64,000 bases of DNA from Girardinichthys multiradiatus. Taxonomy: Eukaryota; Chordata; Actinopteri; Cyprinodontiformes; Goodeidae. The notes beneath the pieces were generated by a model. That model had not been told where the DNA came from, did no database searches, and saw nothing but the letters and a program-made list of their open reading frames with translations. Positions 23,640 to 36,656 of this stretch are shown here, in pieces. A program made the translations under genes and the position numbers. Numbering within the stretch: position 1 is the stretch's first letter; every line of letters begins with the position of its first letter. Where the stretch lies: assembly GCF_021462225.1 (NCBI RefSeq), contig NC_061802.1, positions 5,475,859-5,539,858 of the forward strand, written 5' to 3'.

Positions 23640-23895
23640 TTGCTTTGTCGCAAGAAGGTTTCCTTCTGCATGAAATTTACATGTTCTCCCTTTGCATCAG
23701 TGTGTTCTTTCAGGTTACTCTGGCTTCCTTCCACAGTCTGAAAACATGAATATTAGGTTAATTGGTCTCTCTAATGTGACTGTAGGAGTGAGTCCGAACA
23801 TGAATGGTTGCTGTCACGTGTTTCTTTGTGTTGCCCTGTGATACCTGTCCATCTCAGGGCAACACAGAGAGACAGGGTGTACTAAGAACACAGGT
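23640..23895 (+). mobile_element. SINE family A, worn copy
   Basis: It runs from GCAAGAAGGTTTCCTTCTGC through GGTTACTCTGGCTTCCTTCC and TTAGGTTAATTGG to the GACAGGGTGTAC tail, in the order of the copy at 43616-43976. It sits in the interval where the GGT-like nucleophile exon should be. Confidence 0.75.
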
Positions 23896-25954
23896 TTTGT
23901 GTTTTGTGAGCATTATTGTCTTTGACCTACTACATGGTCTGGGTTTTCTGAGTCATGATCTGAAAAAACTGGTCAGAAACTCACTCTTTTCCCACTCTTT
24001 GTTATTTCTTATGGCTGGCCTTATTAATAAAGCTGGAACAAGTAAATTGGTTAGATAATGTTAGGGTACTTTAATTATTTGATTATATTTTGCCTACTGT
24101 ATGTGTCACAGTGTGCCAAGACTAAGAGAACAGGATAATCTAAGCATGAATAAAAAACGTTATTACTTTATAATCCTGTTTTGCATATTACCTTTATTAT
24201 ATTATTCACACCTCACGAGAGCAATAATGAATGGCTTGCTTGTGTTTTGTGTCAAATTTTATTCTGTGATAATACATCAGAGTTTGCAGTGAAAAAATAA
24301 TATTAATATACCTAATGTTTTTTCCTCATTTAAACATAAATTAATTGGCTTGAACAACAAGGTCAAAATTCAGATTTCTTTTCTTACAGAACCGTGGTGC
24401 TAATTTTTCCCTGCAGCGCGGCCACAATAACTGTGTTGCTGGAAGGAAGCGGCCATATCACACAATAATACCTGCTCTCCTCACCGGCTCTTCGACTGAC
24501 TCAGAAAAACCCCAACTCCTTGCAGCGCTGGGGGTGATGGGAGGTTTTATGCAACCTCAAGGACACATCCAGGTATTCAGTACTGGATTCATGATTTAAG
24601 ATTGGCTCACAAAGCCTTTCAATTAAAGTTAGCCTAATTGATTTGATCATATGCTAGATTCAATTCCACTTGTGTTTACTATTTATGGTGTTGGTAACTG
24701 GTCTTGCTGATTTGTTAAGGTCTGGTTGAACATGGTCGAGTTTGGGATGAACCCTCAACAGGCTTTGATGTGCCGAGAGTCTTTGTGCAGTACGAAAACA
24801 AAAGTATATATCTTATAACATTTTTAAAAGCTCAAACATTGGAAAAATCATTGCAGTGTTTACGCCACAGTATAGCATATATCTCTAATAATTTATTTAA
24901 AGCCCTACTCGTTATTTTGTTACAGTACGCTTTAGCTTTAGCTTTTGGATCTGTCATAACTGAATTTTCTAGTGGAAAAATTAGTATACAACAGAAAATT
25001 GTGTTATTTGTATTAATTTCGATCATCAGAGTTGAGCTATTAGTCTCACATTTTACCCCATGTATGGATTACCAGCTAAATATGACATCTGCTGTAGTCA
25101 TTGCTTTTTGACCTTTAAATATATGTGGATATATAATTAATTACTGCAAACTATGGTGGTCAGATTAGCTCTTTTCCATCATGTATTGTAGGATCATCAG
25201 TATAAATGTGATAGGTCTGCATAATATGAAGGTGTTAATATGAATTGGTGTTCTTGCCTTTCAGCTGATCAGTGGTTAATTAATTTGGAGGAGGGGATAG
25301 ACCAGGAGGTGGCTGTGGAGCTGAGGAGAAGGGGCTACAGAGTCAACTGGCCAGTCACAGGTATGTTTTTCATGTTTACAAAAATATGTTTTTGTCTGCA
25401 TTTAAAAAGTCATAAACATTATTTTTGTCCTACTTGAAACTGTTCTGCGGCAACATTTAGACAATAATTCACGACAGCCAGCTAAAGAAGGTTAATGTGT
25501 CACAATAAGTGTTTTATTGCTGTAGTGTATAGTAACATCCATAAACACATAGTGTTGCTGAAATAACATGTTGTCTTAATGTCATAAAACCGCAGTTTCC
25601 ATAAAACCACTTGGTTCCTTTTGAAAACAGGATGTTTGTATTTGTTCCTCTTCTCCTTCTTAACTAAGATACAGAAATTAGATCACTTTCCTGAAAGGTG
25701 TGAACAAATTAGTTCGATAAGGAATCTCTTCTTGTGTAGAGCATCCATGTTTCAAACAGTAATTTTAACTGCCAAAGGATCTATCTTAACAGAAAAAAAT
25801 CCAAGAATAAAACATGACAAAAAACAATTAAAGCTTAAATTATTTTAGGGGGTACCACACAGCCTGAAATAGTGTGCAAATTCACTTGAATACACATGTT
25901 TTCCAGATCTGGATATGCGTGGAAAATGTTTATATTTTCAAATGTTTATGTTCT

Positions 25955-26048
25955 GTCCATCCATCCATCCATCCATCCATCCATCCATCCATCCATCCAT
26001 CCATCCATCCATCCATCCATCCATCCATCCATCCATCCATCCATCCAT
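25955..26048. repeat. (ATCC)n microsatellite
   Basis: About 23 nearly perfect tetranucleotide units in the last intron of the GGT-like gene. Confidence 0.97.
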
Positions 26049-26976
26049 TGAGCAGTTTTGTAGATAATGTATTTTAAGCCTGACCTGTAGAAATATCTAC
26101 AGTTTTGTTATTATAGATCAAAATACAGGTTTGAGATCAGAGCGCTTTTGACACGTAAGATGTTTGAGAACCCAGTTTTTAATCCAACTTTGTATTTACA
26201 TACACAGGCCACGAGAGGGCTCACTTTGGGCGTGGACAAATAATCACAGTGGGGGACTGGTGGAATCTCTCAGTCACTCAGACCAACTCTCCATTCAGGG
26301 TGCTGTGGGCAGGATTAGACCCCAGAGCAGATGGATGTGCTCAGGGATACTAGGCACAGAAAGACCACAATAATTAGAACCCTTTCACAGCAAATTCATA
26401 CAGATGAAACATGTGATGAAACATGTATTTGTATAAGTTGGTTTTGGATTAATTCTCTCTTTTTTAATGCCTCTGTTTTGTTCCCCCTTTAGTTTCATGG
26501 TTCAACCAAATGATTTTAATGTTGGTTAATATTTGACAAATAGCCAGGTTTATATCAGTGCGGCTCAGCGGTCACATGGCACCTTCATGAGGTGTTTTAT
26601 TTCCTGATTACGGTAATCATTATTCTATTCTGCAAATGTTCAGAATTCACTTACAATTACTGGATGTAATCAGCAGAACTGATCTGCAGAGCAACAGCAG
26701 AATTTTCTCATTATTTTTCTGGGGGAAATCCTGGTGATTGGCCTATTAATGCTACAGATGGTTGGAATCAATCAACAAAGAAGACGATAACTCTATTGTT
26801 ATACTTCGTACTCTGTACTCGAGTCCTTATGACTGTCAGTTGAGTTTTTAATGATTTTTTATTTTTAAATTACATGTTTTTCTTTTGAGTTGTAAAATCT
26901 ACATTGAAGATTATCTGTCAACTGATTATTATTATTGATCTGTTCAAATGTACTGTACATTTGTTTAGAAATGCCA

Positions 26977-26982
26977 AATAAA
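26977..26982 (+). terminator. Possible polyadenylation signal of the GGT-like gene
   Basis: AATAAA lies about 625 bases after the TAG that ends the last recognisable GGT-like exon. Confidence 0.35.
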
Positions 26983-28653
26983 TTAAAATGTAACCTTGTT
27001 TAAATCCTCTGTTCCTATCTGAGGATACAGCTAAACTTTATGCAGCTTGTATCTTCGAAGATGGCACACTACAGTTAAAAATGATTTTATACTGCCTTTT
27101 GTAAAATGGGGTTCTGCTTTCCCAGCAGCAGAGAAATGTTAACTATTGTATTGAAAATTTGTCTTTTCAGAGTTAAATGTCCAATATGCCACGTTGTTCC
27201 GATTCAGAGAAACAAACAAACAAAAAAAAATCATTAATGCAGTCTTCGGATATATGAGGCACAGTTTAATTTGGAAAGCTCGCCGCAAGTAAACAGGAGA
27301 AAGTTTTTGGTTTTTAGAATGCAAAAGAGTTAATCAATAAGGAAGTACCCTGATTCCAGATGTAAACAGAATACATTCACTAGTTTAACTAATGTAAAAA
27401 ACATCTGTGTTTTTAAGCAGCGTGTCAACCACATGTAAAATAAAAAAAAAGAGTGCCACGACTTGATAAAAAAAGATTGACATAGCTTTAATTAAAATAG
27501 AAAACAAATCTAGTTTATTACAACTTTAAACAACATGTTAAATGATTTTTATTTCATTCAGAAAATGTGTTTTGGTTTTTACATTTATTGAAATTAACTT
27601 GCTGTTTAGATTAGCTAATTAAAGTTGATGTCATAAGTTTATTTTATACACGGCTACCCATCAGAGTCAGTAGATGGGGATACAACTGCTCTTGTCAATA
27701 TAATTGATCTGAAGTTAACTTGCTGTTTAGATTAGCTAATTAAAGTTGGTGTCATGAGTTGTGGTTGTTGAGGACTCAAACACAGACACGAGGCAGACAA
27801 GGCATTTTTTGCTGTGGAATTAGTAAACCAAAATTACAAACTGTGGGTGAAAATGAAGGCAAAACCTGCCTGCCATGCTGGTTTATTACTACACCATTAT
27901 GTAATTGTTTTATTAGCACTGGATTGTTTCACACATTCTCTGCTTTAGCACAAAATCTCCCCATGTTGGACTTTGTTATAGTGGTAATCTCCTTACAGGT
28001 CCAATCCCAACATGGTACAATCCGTTTACTCTGCTAAAGACCCACCTAGACATAATCTAGGCGACATAATCTGCGTGAATGGAAACAGCTCGTTATTCAG
28101 TTCATGTTTAACCCATTAACTCTAGTCCTGACGTTTTGAAGATACCTTAAACCGAATAGCCATTACTATTTGTTCAAGTTCAAACACACCCAATCATGTA
28201 ATCAAAATAATACATTCTGCCTTCTGTGACTATTTTAGGTCACATATCAAAGTTTTATGCAAACTGCCATTTCCAAAAAAAATAGTATATATAAAAATAG
28301 TAATTGTGTTGTTAAACATGTCGATTGTATGTTTTGATTCACTTGGAGGGAAATATTTTTTTCATCTTGTGGGAAACACATGTCCTTGTTTGATTTCCTT
28401 TCTTGTGGCAGATAATCTTTATTTGCACAGGTTTTTTCTTTTGAGCGTAAATGTGTTTCCTCACACTTGTTTTGTCATGTCAGAACCCCCCACGCCCACC
28501 CCCAACTCTGGGTCTTACACACAGTGACACAAACTGTTTCCTGTCTTTCAGCTGTTCCCCCACTTCCCTCCTTCCTTTGTCAGTCCCTCTTCAGCCCATT
28601 CCAGCTCCTTCGTCGTCTCCCTTTGGTTGTGATTTAGTTTTTTTGGTTGAGCG
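26983..28653. other. Intergenic with a 121-base-spaced direct repeat
   Basis: No gene is recognised. About 49 bases around GCTGTTTAGATTAGCTAATT occur at 27592-27640 and again at 27713-27760. Sequence from 27760, with ACACAGACACGAGGCAGACA, looks like the start of a fish retroposon. The 28470-28640 stretch before the TM4SF start is pyrimidine-rich and lacks a clear TATA box. Confidence 0.45.
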
Positions 28654-31547
28654 ATGTGTTGTTCGGTGGGTTTTGCCCGGTCGTTGGGCCTGGCTCTGCT
28701 GCCGCTGGCACTCTGCTGTATCCTGGCTAACCTGCTGCTGTTGTTTCCAATGGGAGAAATCACTTACATCCAACAGGATCGTCTAGCCAGCTACATCTGG
28801 TACTTTGGTGGACTAGGAGGTGGAGGGCTATTGGTGAGTAAAAAGTTAGATTTATGATGGGAAAAACTTTTGTTTGATTTAATTGATTCAAAAATAAAAA
28901 CATGAAAGATTTTTGCTTTTTCACATTTTCCCTAATATGGTCGGATTTAACAACAAATTTTTTTTTTTCATTTTTACGAAATCAATATCTTTTGACATTT
29001 CTTATAGTTGTATTTAAAAACAAAAAGCCTAAATGTGAGTATAAAGTATTTATCTTTAGGCGTTTTCTTTTGATATTTATGGCTTATGAACTAAAAAAAT
29101 CTTCTCCCTTCCTGCCTTATTCATCAGAGACTCACATTGGTACAGCTGTTTGAAATGTGTCTAAAAATGTATTTCTTTGTGAATTTAACTGGTTTTTGCC
29201 CTGAAATATTAGAGTGTGAATTGTTCCCCTTTTACACCATTCAGTCTGAGTGAACTTGTAGAGTTCTCCAGTGAGAACAATGACATGTTTTGTACATCTA
29301 CAGTTAATCTGTCTGCTTTGCATGCTGCTGATCTGATGGGTTTTTGCTCTGATTGAGCTGAAAGGAGCTGTTTTTTTAGCATGTGTGATTTTCTAGAGCA
29401 ACAAAGGAAAGATTGTATCTGACAGCTAAAACTAAACTATCCTTCAGTCAACCTAAATCCTTGTCCAAAATGTTTAAATTGTGGTACTCTCTAAGATGTC
29501 TGTGATATTATTGGGGCAAGCAGATTTATTGGAATACAACAAACACAAAACAGAATACTGATGAAGTGTGATGGCAACCTTTTCTCTGCTGTTTGCATAA
29601 CTTAATCGTTTATCTATAAAAATAAACAACAGAACTTAGGTGTGAGAGTATACTGTAGCACAATGTGGAACCAGTAATAAACCAGCTGTTTCAGAGTATG
29701 TTTCCTTCATAGAAGCCTTTTTATTAGGATCTGTCTAAACCTAATATGTGACAATGTCATTCACTATCTTTGATTTTGGTTCTTTTTAAGGTAGAGTAAA
29801 TGTTAACATTTAGTCAAATATGTTCTTACTAAGTTGAAGGAGATTCCTTATTTCTTTCTACAGTGATATTATCATTTAAAAAATCTTAAGTTGTGTAAAA
29901 TGTACAGAAGAAGACTTCTGTAATGGTATAAACGTTCAATATGGCTTTGACTCCAAGGTAAAGACAGCTATTAGTCCTAATTCACCTAAGTGTAATTAAG
30001 AATGTGCAAGTTGTGTTTTCTTCTATCCGTTAACGAACTGAAGCAGGTCACACCCAAGGTACAAGCAAACTTTTAGATGGCTTACAGCCCCCTGTAGGAC
30101 GGGGTCCCTAAGAGCACTTGGATTTACACGGGAGAGGTTTAGAAGTGCACCATTTGTTATACTAAAAAACAAGCAAACAAAAAAAAAAAAACAAGATACA
30201 TCAATCAATCGACAAGAGATAGAAATCAGCCAATTTTCCGATCATCTTGGACCGGTGATCTTTAGGTAAAATACTGACGTTTTTTTTCTATTCTTTAAAT
30301 GCATCAGGCTGATATTTTAATTGTAATTTATGCATTTCGACTGCTTGTTCCTGAGCCAGGGTTGCATTTCATACATGTGACTGTTTAATACCAAAATAAA
30401 AACCTTAATTTAAATCTAATTATTCTATCAAATATTCTCTCCCACTGTTTATCATGCTAAAATATTGACTTATTGTTTGTGGAAATGACTTAAAGTTATT
30501 TGGTCAAAGAGAAAAATTAATCCCTCCGAGAACATCCATCTACAGCAGCTCCCCCAACTTCCTCTCCCACGTCCGTCCTCCCAACGTTTTTTCTTTTTTC
30601 CTATTCCCTGACTGTGCACTTCCCTCCTTGTTGTCAGACTCCCTTTTAATCTCTGCTTTATGTTGACATGCAGGATGTGTATCTTAACTAAACTGATGTT
30701 TGAGCAGCTTTGTGAGTGTGTAAAACATTGGGAGCTTCCTTTCCTTTTGTTAAAATGTGATTTAATGTCTCTGGGAGATGGACAGCAACACAGGAAAGAG
30801 GATTAGAGCCCCGCTCTGTTCCTCTCAGAAAGGGGAGAAAAAAAACAGTCAATCTCTGAAGCAAAAAGATGCATGAATCATGTATCTGTTTCTCAACGAG
30901 CTTTAAAGTGAAGATTTAGCACAGGTTTATAAGGTTAGTTCATGAGTGTCAATACACAAGTAAATTAATAACTGCTTCCATTTATGGTAAAGTTATGATA
31001 AAAAAGTTTAGATGTACTTAATAAATGTGAAATATATAAACTGAAGCTAATCCAACACTTTCTGGTTGCTAATTTATGTAACTGCTAACTCAATGTTAAC
31101 CACTGTTTGTTTACTGTAAATGTTATCACCAATAAAAAAAATCAATTAATCAATCAATCAATTAGCATCCTATACATGTGTCTCCTAATGTTTCACAACA
31201 GTCAGGGGTGAAAATGTTGTTTTATTTTTGGGGGTACAATAAACAGGAACATTTCAGAGACTAATTCCTGGGGGGGCATGAAAGCAAAGATCTCTCTCTC
31301 TTTCCTGCTCCTTTGCACTTTTCCTTGTAGGGTTGAGCCCTCAGCATGTTAAATCATTTACAGTAATGATGGTTGTTATTGCTTTGTTCTTTATTATTCC
31401 GTATTTTACATGCTGCTCTAATTTCCAATAAAGTCCATCAAAGTAGCTTGACAAGGAATTGAAGTTCCAAAACTATAAAGAAGATACCTTCAAGAACAAT
31501 CCAACAACACCAGACTACTCTTCAAAAGTATACATTTACCACATTGT

Positions 31548-31605
<58 letters not shown>

Positions 31606-34600
31606 CACACACACGTATATATACACTAACGGTTTTAGATACACTTTCTCACTTAATGGATCTCCTTATTTTCATAACTATTTATATTGTAGATTCTCAT
31701 CAAAGGCAACATAACTGAGAATGAACACACATGGAATTATGTAATAAACAATAAGTGTAAAATAACTGTAAACATGAACTGTGAACAATGAAACTGAAAC
31801 AACTGTCATTTTAGTGCGGGAGGTTTCATGGCTAAATTGGACCAGCCTGGTAGCCAGTCTTCATTGATTGCACATTGCACCAGTAAGAGCAGAGTGTGAA
31901 GGTTCAATTACCAGGGTAAGAGCACAGTTTTGCTCAAAATATTGAAATGCACACAACATTATGGGTGACATACCAGAGTTCAAAAAAGGGCACATTGTTG
32001 GTGCACGTCTTGCTGGCGCATCTGTGACCAAGACAGCAAGTCTTTGTGATGTATCAAGAGCCACGGTATCCAGGGTAATGTCAGCATACCACCAAGAAGG
32101 ACGAACCACATCCAACAGGATTAACTGTGGACGCAAGAGGAAGCTGTCTGAAAGGGATGTTCGGGTGCTAACCCGGATTGTATCCAAAAAACATAAAACC
32201 ACGGCTGCCCAAATCACGGCAGAATTAAATGTGCACCTCAACTCTCCTGTTTCTACCAGAACTGTCCGTCGGGAGCTCCACAGGGTCAATATACACGGCC
32301 GGGCTGCTATAGCCAAACCTTTGGTCACTCATGCCAATGCCAAACATCGGTTTCAATGGTGCAATGTGAAACATGTATTGTTCTCTGATGAGTCCACCTT
32401 TACTGTTTTCCCCACATCCAGGAGCGTTACGGTGTGGAGAAGCCCCAAAGAAGCGTATCACCCAGACTGTTGCATGCCCAGAGTGAAGCATGAGGGTGGA
32501 TCAGTGATAGTTTGGGCTGCCATATCATGGCATTCTCTTGGCCCAATACTTGTGCTAGATGGGCACGTCACTGCCAAGGACCACCGAACCATTCTTGAGG
32601 ACCATGTGCATCCAATGGTTCAAACATTGCATCCTGAAGGCGGTGCCGTGTATCAGGATGACAATGCACCAATACACAGCAAGACTGGTGAAAGATTGGT
32701 TTGATGAACATGAAAGTGAAGTTGAACATCTCCCATGGCCCGCACAGTCACCAGATCTAAATATTATTGAGACACTTTGGGGTGTTTTGGAGGAGCGAGT
32801 CAGGAAACGTTTTCCTCCACCAGTATCACGTAGTGACCTGGCCACTATCCTGCAAGAAGAATGGCTTAAAATCCCTCTGACCACTGTGCAGGACTTGCAT
32901 ATGTCATTCCCAAGACGAATTGACGCTGTATTGGCCGCAAAAGGAGGCCCTACAGCATACTAATAAATTATTGTGGTCTAAAACCAGGTGTTTCAGTTTC
33001 ATTGTCCAACCCCTGTATATATATATGTATATATAAAATTTATTCTTGCGTAAAACCTGTGTCAGTCTGCTTGTGATTTGTAACTGGGACGGAGGTTCAT
33101 ATACCAGCAGGACAATGAAGCAACACTTGAGTGGTTTAAGGAGAAACATTTAAATGTTTGGTCTAGTCAAAGTCCACACCTCAATCCAATTGAGAATCTG
33201 TGGTTAGACTTTAAGATTGCTGTTCACAAGTAAAAACCATCCAGCCTGAAGGAGTTGGAGCAGTTTTGCCTTGAGGAATAGGCAAAAATCCCAGTGGCAA
33301 AATGTGGCAAGTTCATAGAGACTTATCTAAAGCAACCTGCAGCTGTAATATTTGTTGTTTGCTTCACAATGAAAAAAACATACATCTTCAAAGTTGTAGG
33401 CATGTTCTGTAAATGAAAGGCTGCAAACTCTCAAAAAATCAATCTTTCTTACAGGTTGTGTGGCAGCAAAACATAAAAAAGGTGAAAGGGTGGTGGATAC
33501 TTTTGCAAGTGACTGTATATATATATATATATCATACATGACTTCATCGTATATATATCAAAGCAGAACTTCTCAACAAGAAGGCTCCTCAGTATCCAGT
33601 GATAAGTATGTGAATTTTATTGACTTGACTAGATAGGTCATGTAGGAGCAACTACAAATCATTAGTTTCACTTACCGCTAATTTCTGATTCTTCTTAATG
33701 CCTCCAACATTTCTTTCTTCGTTATGGTTTCCTCTTTATTTACAAATATCTCATAATATGGCCAAGTGTGTATCAGCTTTGAGTCCTCTGAAAATAAAGA
33801 AAATACTGTACAAATATGTGTTTTATTAAATAAATTTAACATACCACAAGGCAAACCAAATAATAAAAAATAAAAAGTAAGCCGTAACAACACACACACA
33901 CGCTCGCACGCACAAACAAACAATAAAAGACAGTCCAAAGACTGGTACAAAGATGTTAAGATGATACGTTTTTAAAAGAGATTACATTCATTAAAAGTTC
34001 TGGTTTACCTTACTCACAAGTGGAGTCCTTGGAACAACCAAAAAGCATTTGATCTTCTGCTCTCAGAGCTTTACAAGGACTCAGAAATGATAAGGAGGTA
34101 ACAGATCATTTAAACATTTTAAAATCAATCTACAGGCAGCCAGTGAGGAGAACGCAGTATTAGGGTAATGTGCTTACATTGTCTTGTCCTCATTCATAGG
34201 CAGACAGCTGAATTTTGGACCACTTGTTCTTAATTTTTTAACTACACACTTTATGATTTAATATGTTATATAAATGTAACCTGACTTTATCTGTCTTACA
34301 TGAAAAACTGGCCATTGGGAACCTTAAATCTACATGCTCAATCTTTTATTTACATTTTTGTATTAATGGATTATCTTACAAAATAATAAAAAAAATAAGA
34401 TAAAGGAAAAAAAAAATGCGATTGCTCTGAAACTGTAACAAAAGATTTCATTTTCTGTCCTTTCAGATGCTCATTCCAGCTGTGGCCTTCATCACTCTAG
34501 GGAAATGCAGCTGCTGCTGGAATGAAAGCTTAATGGTAAGAGACTTTTTATGCTGGGATCAGTGCTCAGAATGTACGAAACTATTTATGAGATCTGATAA

Positions 34601-36656
34601 ACATCTAGAACATTTTGTTTACCAAATAGGGCAACATTTCTATCTGTTTCTTATTTGTTCAATCAGTATAAATCCGTATATTTCCTGGCAATGCAGATTT
34701 TTTACTATACTACGATTTTTGTTATAATTATTATTATGCTATCACCACTTGCAGAGTAATGCACTAAAGTAGCCAATAGGCAAGCTAAAACTAGGTCCCT
34801 ATAAGATAGGGCTGAAGTGCTAATGCTAAGTCTCCCATGATTATTCAACAAGGCTCCCATTGTTAAGAAGCATGCACCAAAGTAAGCTTGACTTGTACCA
34901 TTCAAGTCACATACACAGCTGTGCCTATACTTGTGTGTGTGTGTGTGTGTGTGTAGCAGCTGTGTCTGCTTTTTAAAGACAACATGGATAAGTGAAACAT
35001 GCAACATTCATTCGTTGACACAGAAAGTCACCAGAGTTCACACTCATAGACAAATCCAAACATTTCTTTGTGCTTTTAAAAAAAAAAACTGCTGGTGTGC
35101 TGCTGTGCCTTCACAGATGTGCGGTTCAGTTCTGGCAGCTATCATCGGCCTCCTGGGCTCTGGTTACTGTTTTGTCATATCAGGGCTTGCTTTGGTGCAG
35201 GGTCCCCACTGCTTCACCTCCCATGGGTGGTCATACCCCTTTGCAGATCAGCGCGGCAGGTAAGGACGCACAATAAAAAAGCATTTCAGATAAAAGAAAG
35301 AAACTATCATGAAGATAATCATTCTTACAGTAAGACATAAAAAAAAAAAAATGCTGTCTTAGTTTTATGTCCGATAAAATGGGATGCACACCTACTATAA
35401 GCTTCCTCTGTTGTATCATCAGTAAGCAGAACATTTCCCAAAGATTTGCAGATCATCAAGATGTTTTTAGGCAAACATGAGATGGACCTTTGTGTTGTTT
35501 TTAGTCAGCAGTGGTTGTCACCTTGAATTTTTGCAATTGTTGATTCTTGAACACTGATCTTCAATGAGGCAAGAGAGGCTGCTTTAAATATTCAGTTTTT
35601 TTTTTGGTGATCTCCTAGATAAGATGTTGATGCGCTCTTGGGGCCAATTGTTACACTGGCCACTTCTCAGAAGGTTCACCACTGTTCCAATGTTTTCTCT
35701 GTGTGTGGATAATGGCTCTCATTGTGGTGTTCCAAAGCCTTAGAAATGGCATTGCAGCCCTTATAGATGCCATTGACTTCGTTTCTAATCTTAAATTTTG
35801 TTTAGATTGGAGTTTGATGTGTTGCTGAGTAAGATCTTTTGGCCTTCTTCATGCTGTCAGATGGGTTCCATTTAAGTTACTTCAATTTACAGATCAGTTT
35901 TCAGGCTTGGGAGTGGTGAGTCAAATTAAGCCCAGCTTTGCAAAAAATGTGGTTGATAACATTTAATTCATGATTTCAGGAGTTTTCGTGTGGAGTTTCT
36001 CACATAGGGTCGGGTTATTTAGTTAGCTTTTCCCCATTCATATATGAAATCCTTTTGCTTTTTGGTATTTATTCAGGTTATATTTTGCTGATCTTTACAT
36101 TTATTTTAAGAGAATACCTATAAGTGTTACAAAAAAACAAATCGTGAAGAAATCTCAGAGCAAAAGCTTTTTCACAGCATTGTCTTATAGTAAGTTTTAT
36201 AATTAAAATTTAATAATAAAAGATTCCAGAGGAAAAGTTTGCCCTGGATTCTATTCCAGCAAGAACTGTCACTAGCTTAATGCTTATCTGTAACAGATTT
36301 CAGTTTTTTTTTTTTTTTTATTGATTCTCTGCTTTCTGCTGATAAGAACAAACCCAGCAACCAGAACAAAAACAAATATAAAATAACCTTGAACTCTTTC
36401 TTTTTTACCCTGTTATTTAGTCTTTGATAGTCACTTTCTCTTTTCTGTGTTTTGCAGGTATCTGTTGCAGCCCGAAATCTGGCCACGGTGCCTTCAGCCA
36501 CTCAACATCGTAGAGTGGAACGTCACTCTACTGTTTGTGTTATTGGGCCTTGCAGTGCTGGAGTTCATTATCTGTCTTTTGCAGCTTGGAAATGGTTTGG
36601 TGAACGCCATCTGCCGGCCCTGCTGCTACAAGCAGGAGTACAGTCTCAACGCTTAG
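28654..36656 (+). CDS. L6-family tetraspanin (TM4SF), complete four-exon gene
   Basis: Exons 28654-28833, 34467-34535, 35117-35259 and 36458-36656 join in phase to 196 residues. Exon 1 begins MCCSVGFARSLGLALLPLAL and ends WYFGGLGGGGLL (first helix and loop). Exon 2, MLIPAVAFITLGKCSCCWNE, is the second helix and Cys cluster, and at 23 codons is shorter than the 30 codons in the neighbouring TM4SF gene. Exon 3 holds helix three and the loop with GPHCFTSHGWSYPF. Exon 4 holds a loop Asn-Val-Thr glycosylation site, helix four and the tail CRPCCYKQEYSLNA. All introns are GT/AG. Together with the minus-strand TM4SF gene it flanks the GGT-like locus. It is a plasma-membrane four-helix protein; the paralog is unresolved. 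Intron 1 (5.6 kb) is loaded with transposons. Confidence 0.92.
31551..31614. repeat. (AC)n microsatellite
   Basis: About 30 AC units with one GC interruption, in intron 1 of the plus-strand TM4SF gene. Confidence 0.95.
31775..33015 (+). mobile_element. DD36E Tc1/mariner element, damaged copy
   Basis: It is the same family as 59626-60911 in the opposite orientation. The right end GTTTCAGTTTCATTGTCCAA is followed by CCCCTG and TA at 33016-33017. The left end is worn to GTGAACAATGAAACTG and lacks its TA. Confidence 0.9.
31961..32963 (+). pseudogene. DD36E transposase with two small deletions
   Basis: The plus-strand transposase begins MGDIPEFKKGHIVGARLAGA and ends AAKGGPTAY. Compared with the intact copy it lacks nine residues after RFQWC (in frame, 27 bases, around 32361). 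It also loses two bases in a CACA run near 32680, shifting frame just after NAPIH. The D of SDES and the Q-D-D block are present in the first frame and the NIIE block in the second. Confidence 0.9.
33055..33517 (+). mobile_element. Tc1-like 3' remnant
   Basis: Worn carboxyl blocks follow directly after the DD36E element: VWSSQSPHLNPIENLWLDFK, then LKELEQFCLEE, and a terminal GTGGATACTTTTGCAAGTGA. Several stops are present and the left half is missing. Confidence 0.75.
34010..34240. repeat. Fragment of a dispersed fish repeat
   Basis: AATCTACAGGCAGCCAGTGA and CAGCTGAATTTTGGACCACT in this order resemble a repeat widespread in teleost introns. It has no frame or ends I can define. Confidence 0.35.
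34933..34954. repeat. (TG)n microsatellite
   Basis: Eleven TG units in intron 2 of the plus-strand TM4SF gene. Confidence 0.9.
35500..35870 (-). mobile_element. Tc1-like transposase amino-end remnant
   Basis: Reverse-strand phrases match the helix-turn-helix region of another Tc1 lineage: GCATTTCTAAGGCTTTGGAA (I-S-K-A-L), CATTATCCACACACAGAG (I-I-H) and AGCGCATCAACATCTTATCT. It lies in intron 3 of the plus-strand TM4SF gene and is too worn to translate throughout. Confidence 0.6.

Larger units (their letters stand above)
17869..26353 (+). pseudogene. Gamma-glutamyltransferase-family gene (YwrD type), broken
   Basis: Exons found: 17869-17968, 18971-19125, 19203-19356, 20378-20584, 21620 to about 21780, 21840-21930, 22410-22581, 24390-24572, 24720-24803, 25265-25360 and 26208-26353. 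The joined product matches GGT enzymes of the bacterial YwrD kind, which hydrolyse gamma-glutamyl bonds: it starts MGTDLPFTSRRSPVLCLRGC and includes GGNAADAAVAIAAALAATEP, LWEFPPNSQGLVALLLLNIL and [15 protein letters not shown]. Four faults are seen. An extra G in a run of six (19030-19035) makes a stop in exon 2. The end of exon 5 has no usable GT donor. No exon with the catalytic Thr block is found between 22582 and 24389, and the flanking phases do not fit. One base is missing near 24766, before GAT-GTG-CCG. No signal peptide or membrane anchor is evident. I call it a pseudogene; two faults could be sequencing errors, but not all four. Confidence 0.8.

Noticed and set aside
24770..25111. 113-residue frame starting VPRVFVQYEN
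   Set aside because: Only its first dozen codons are GGT-like exon 9; the rest is intron read-through past the donor at 24804.
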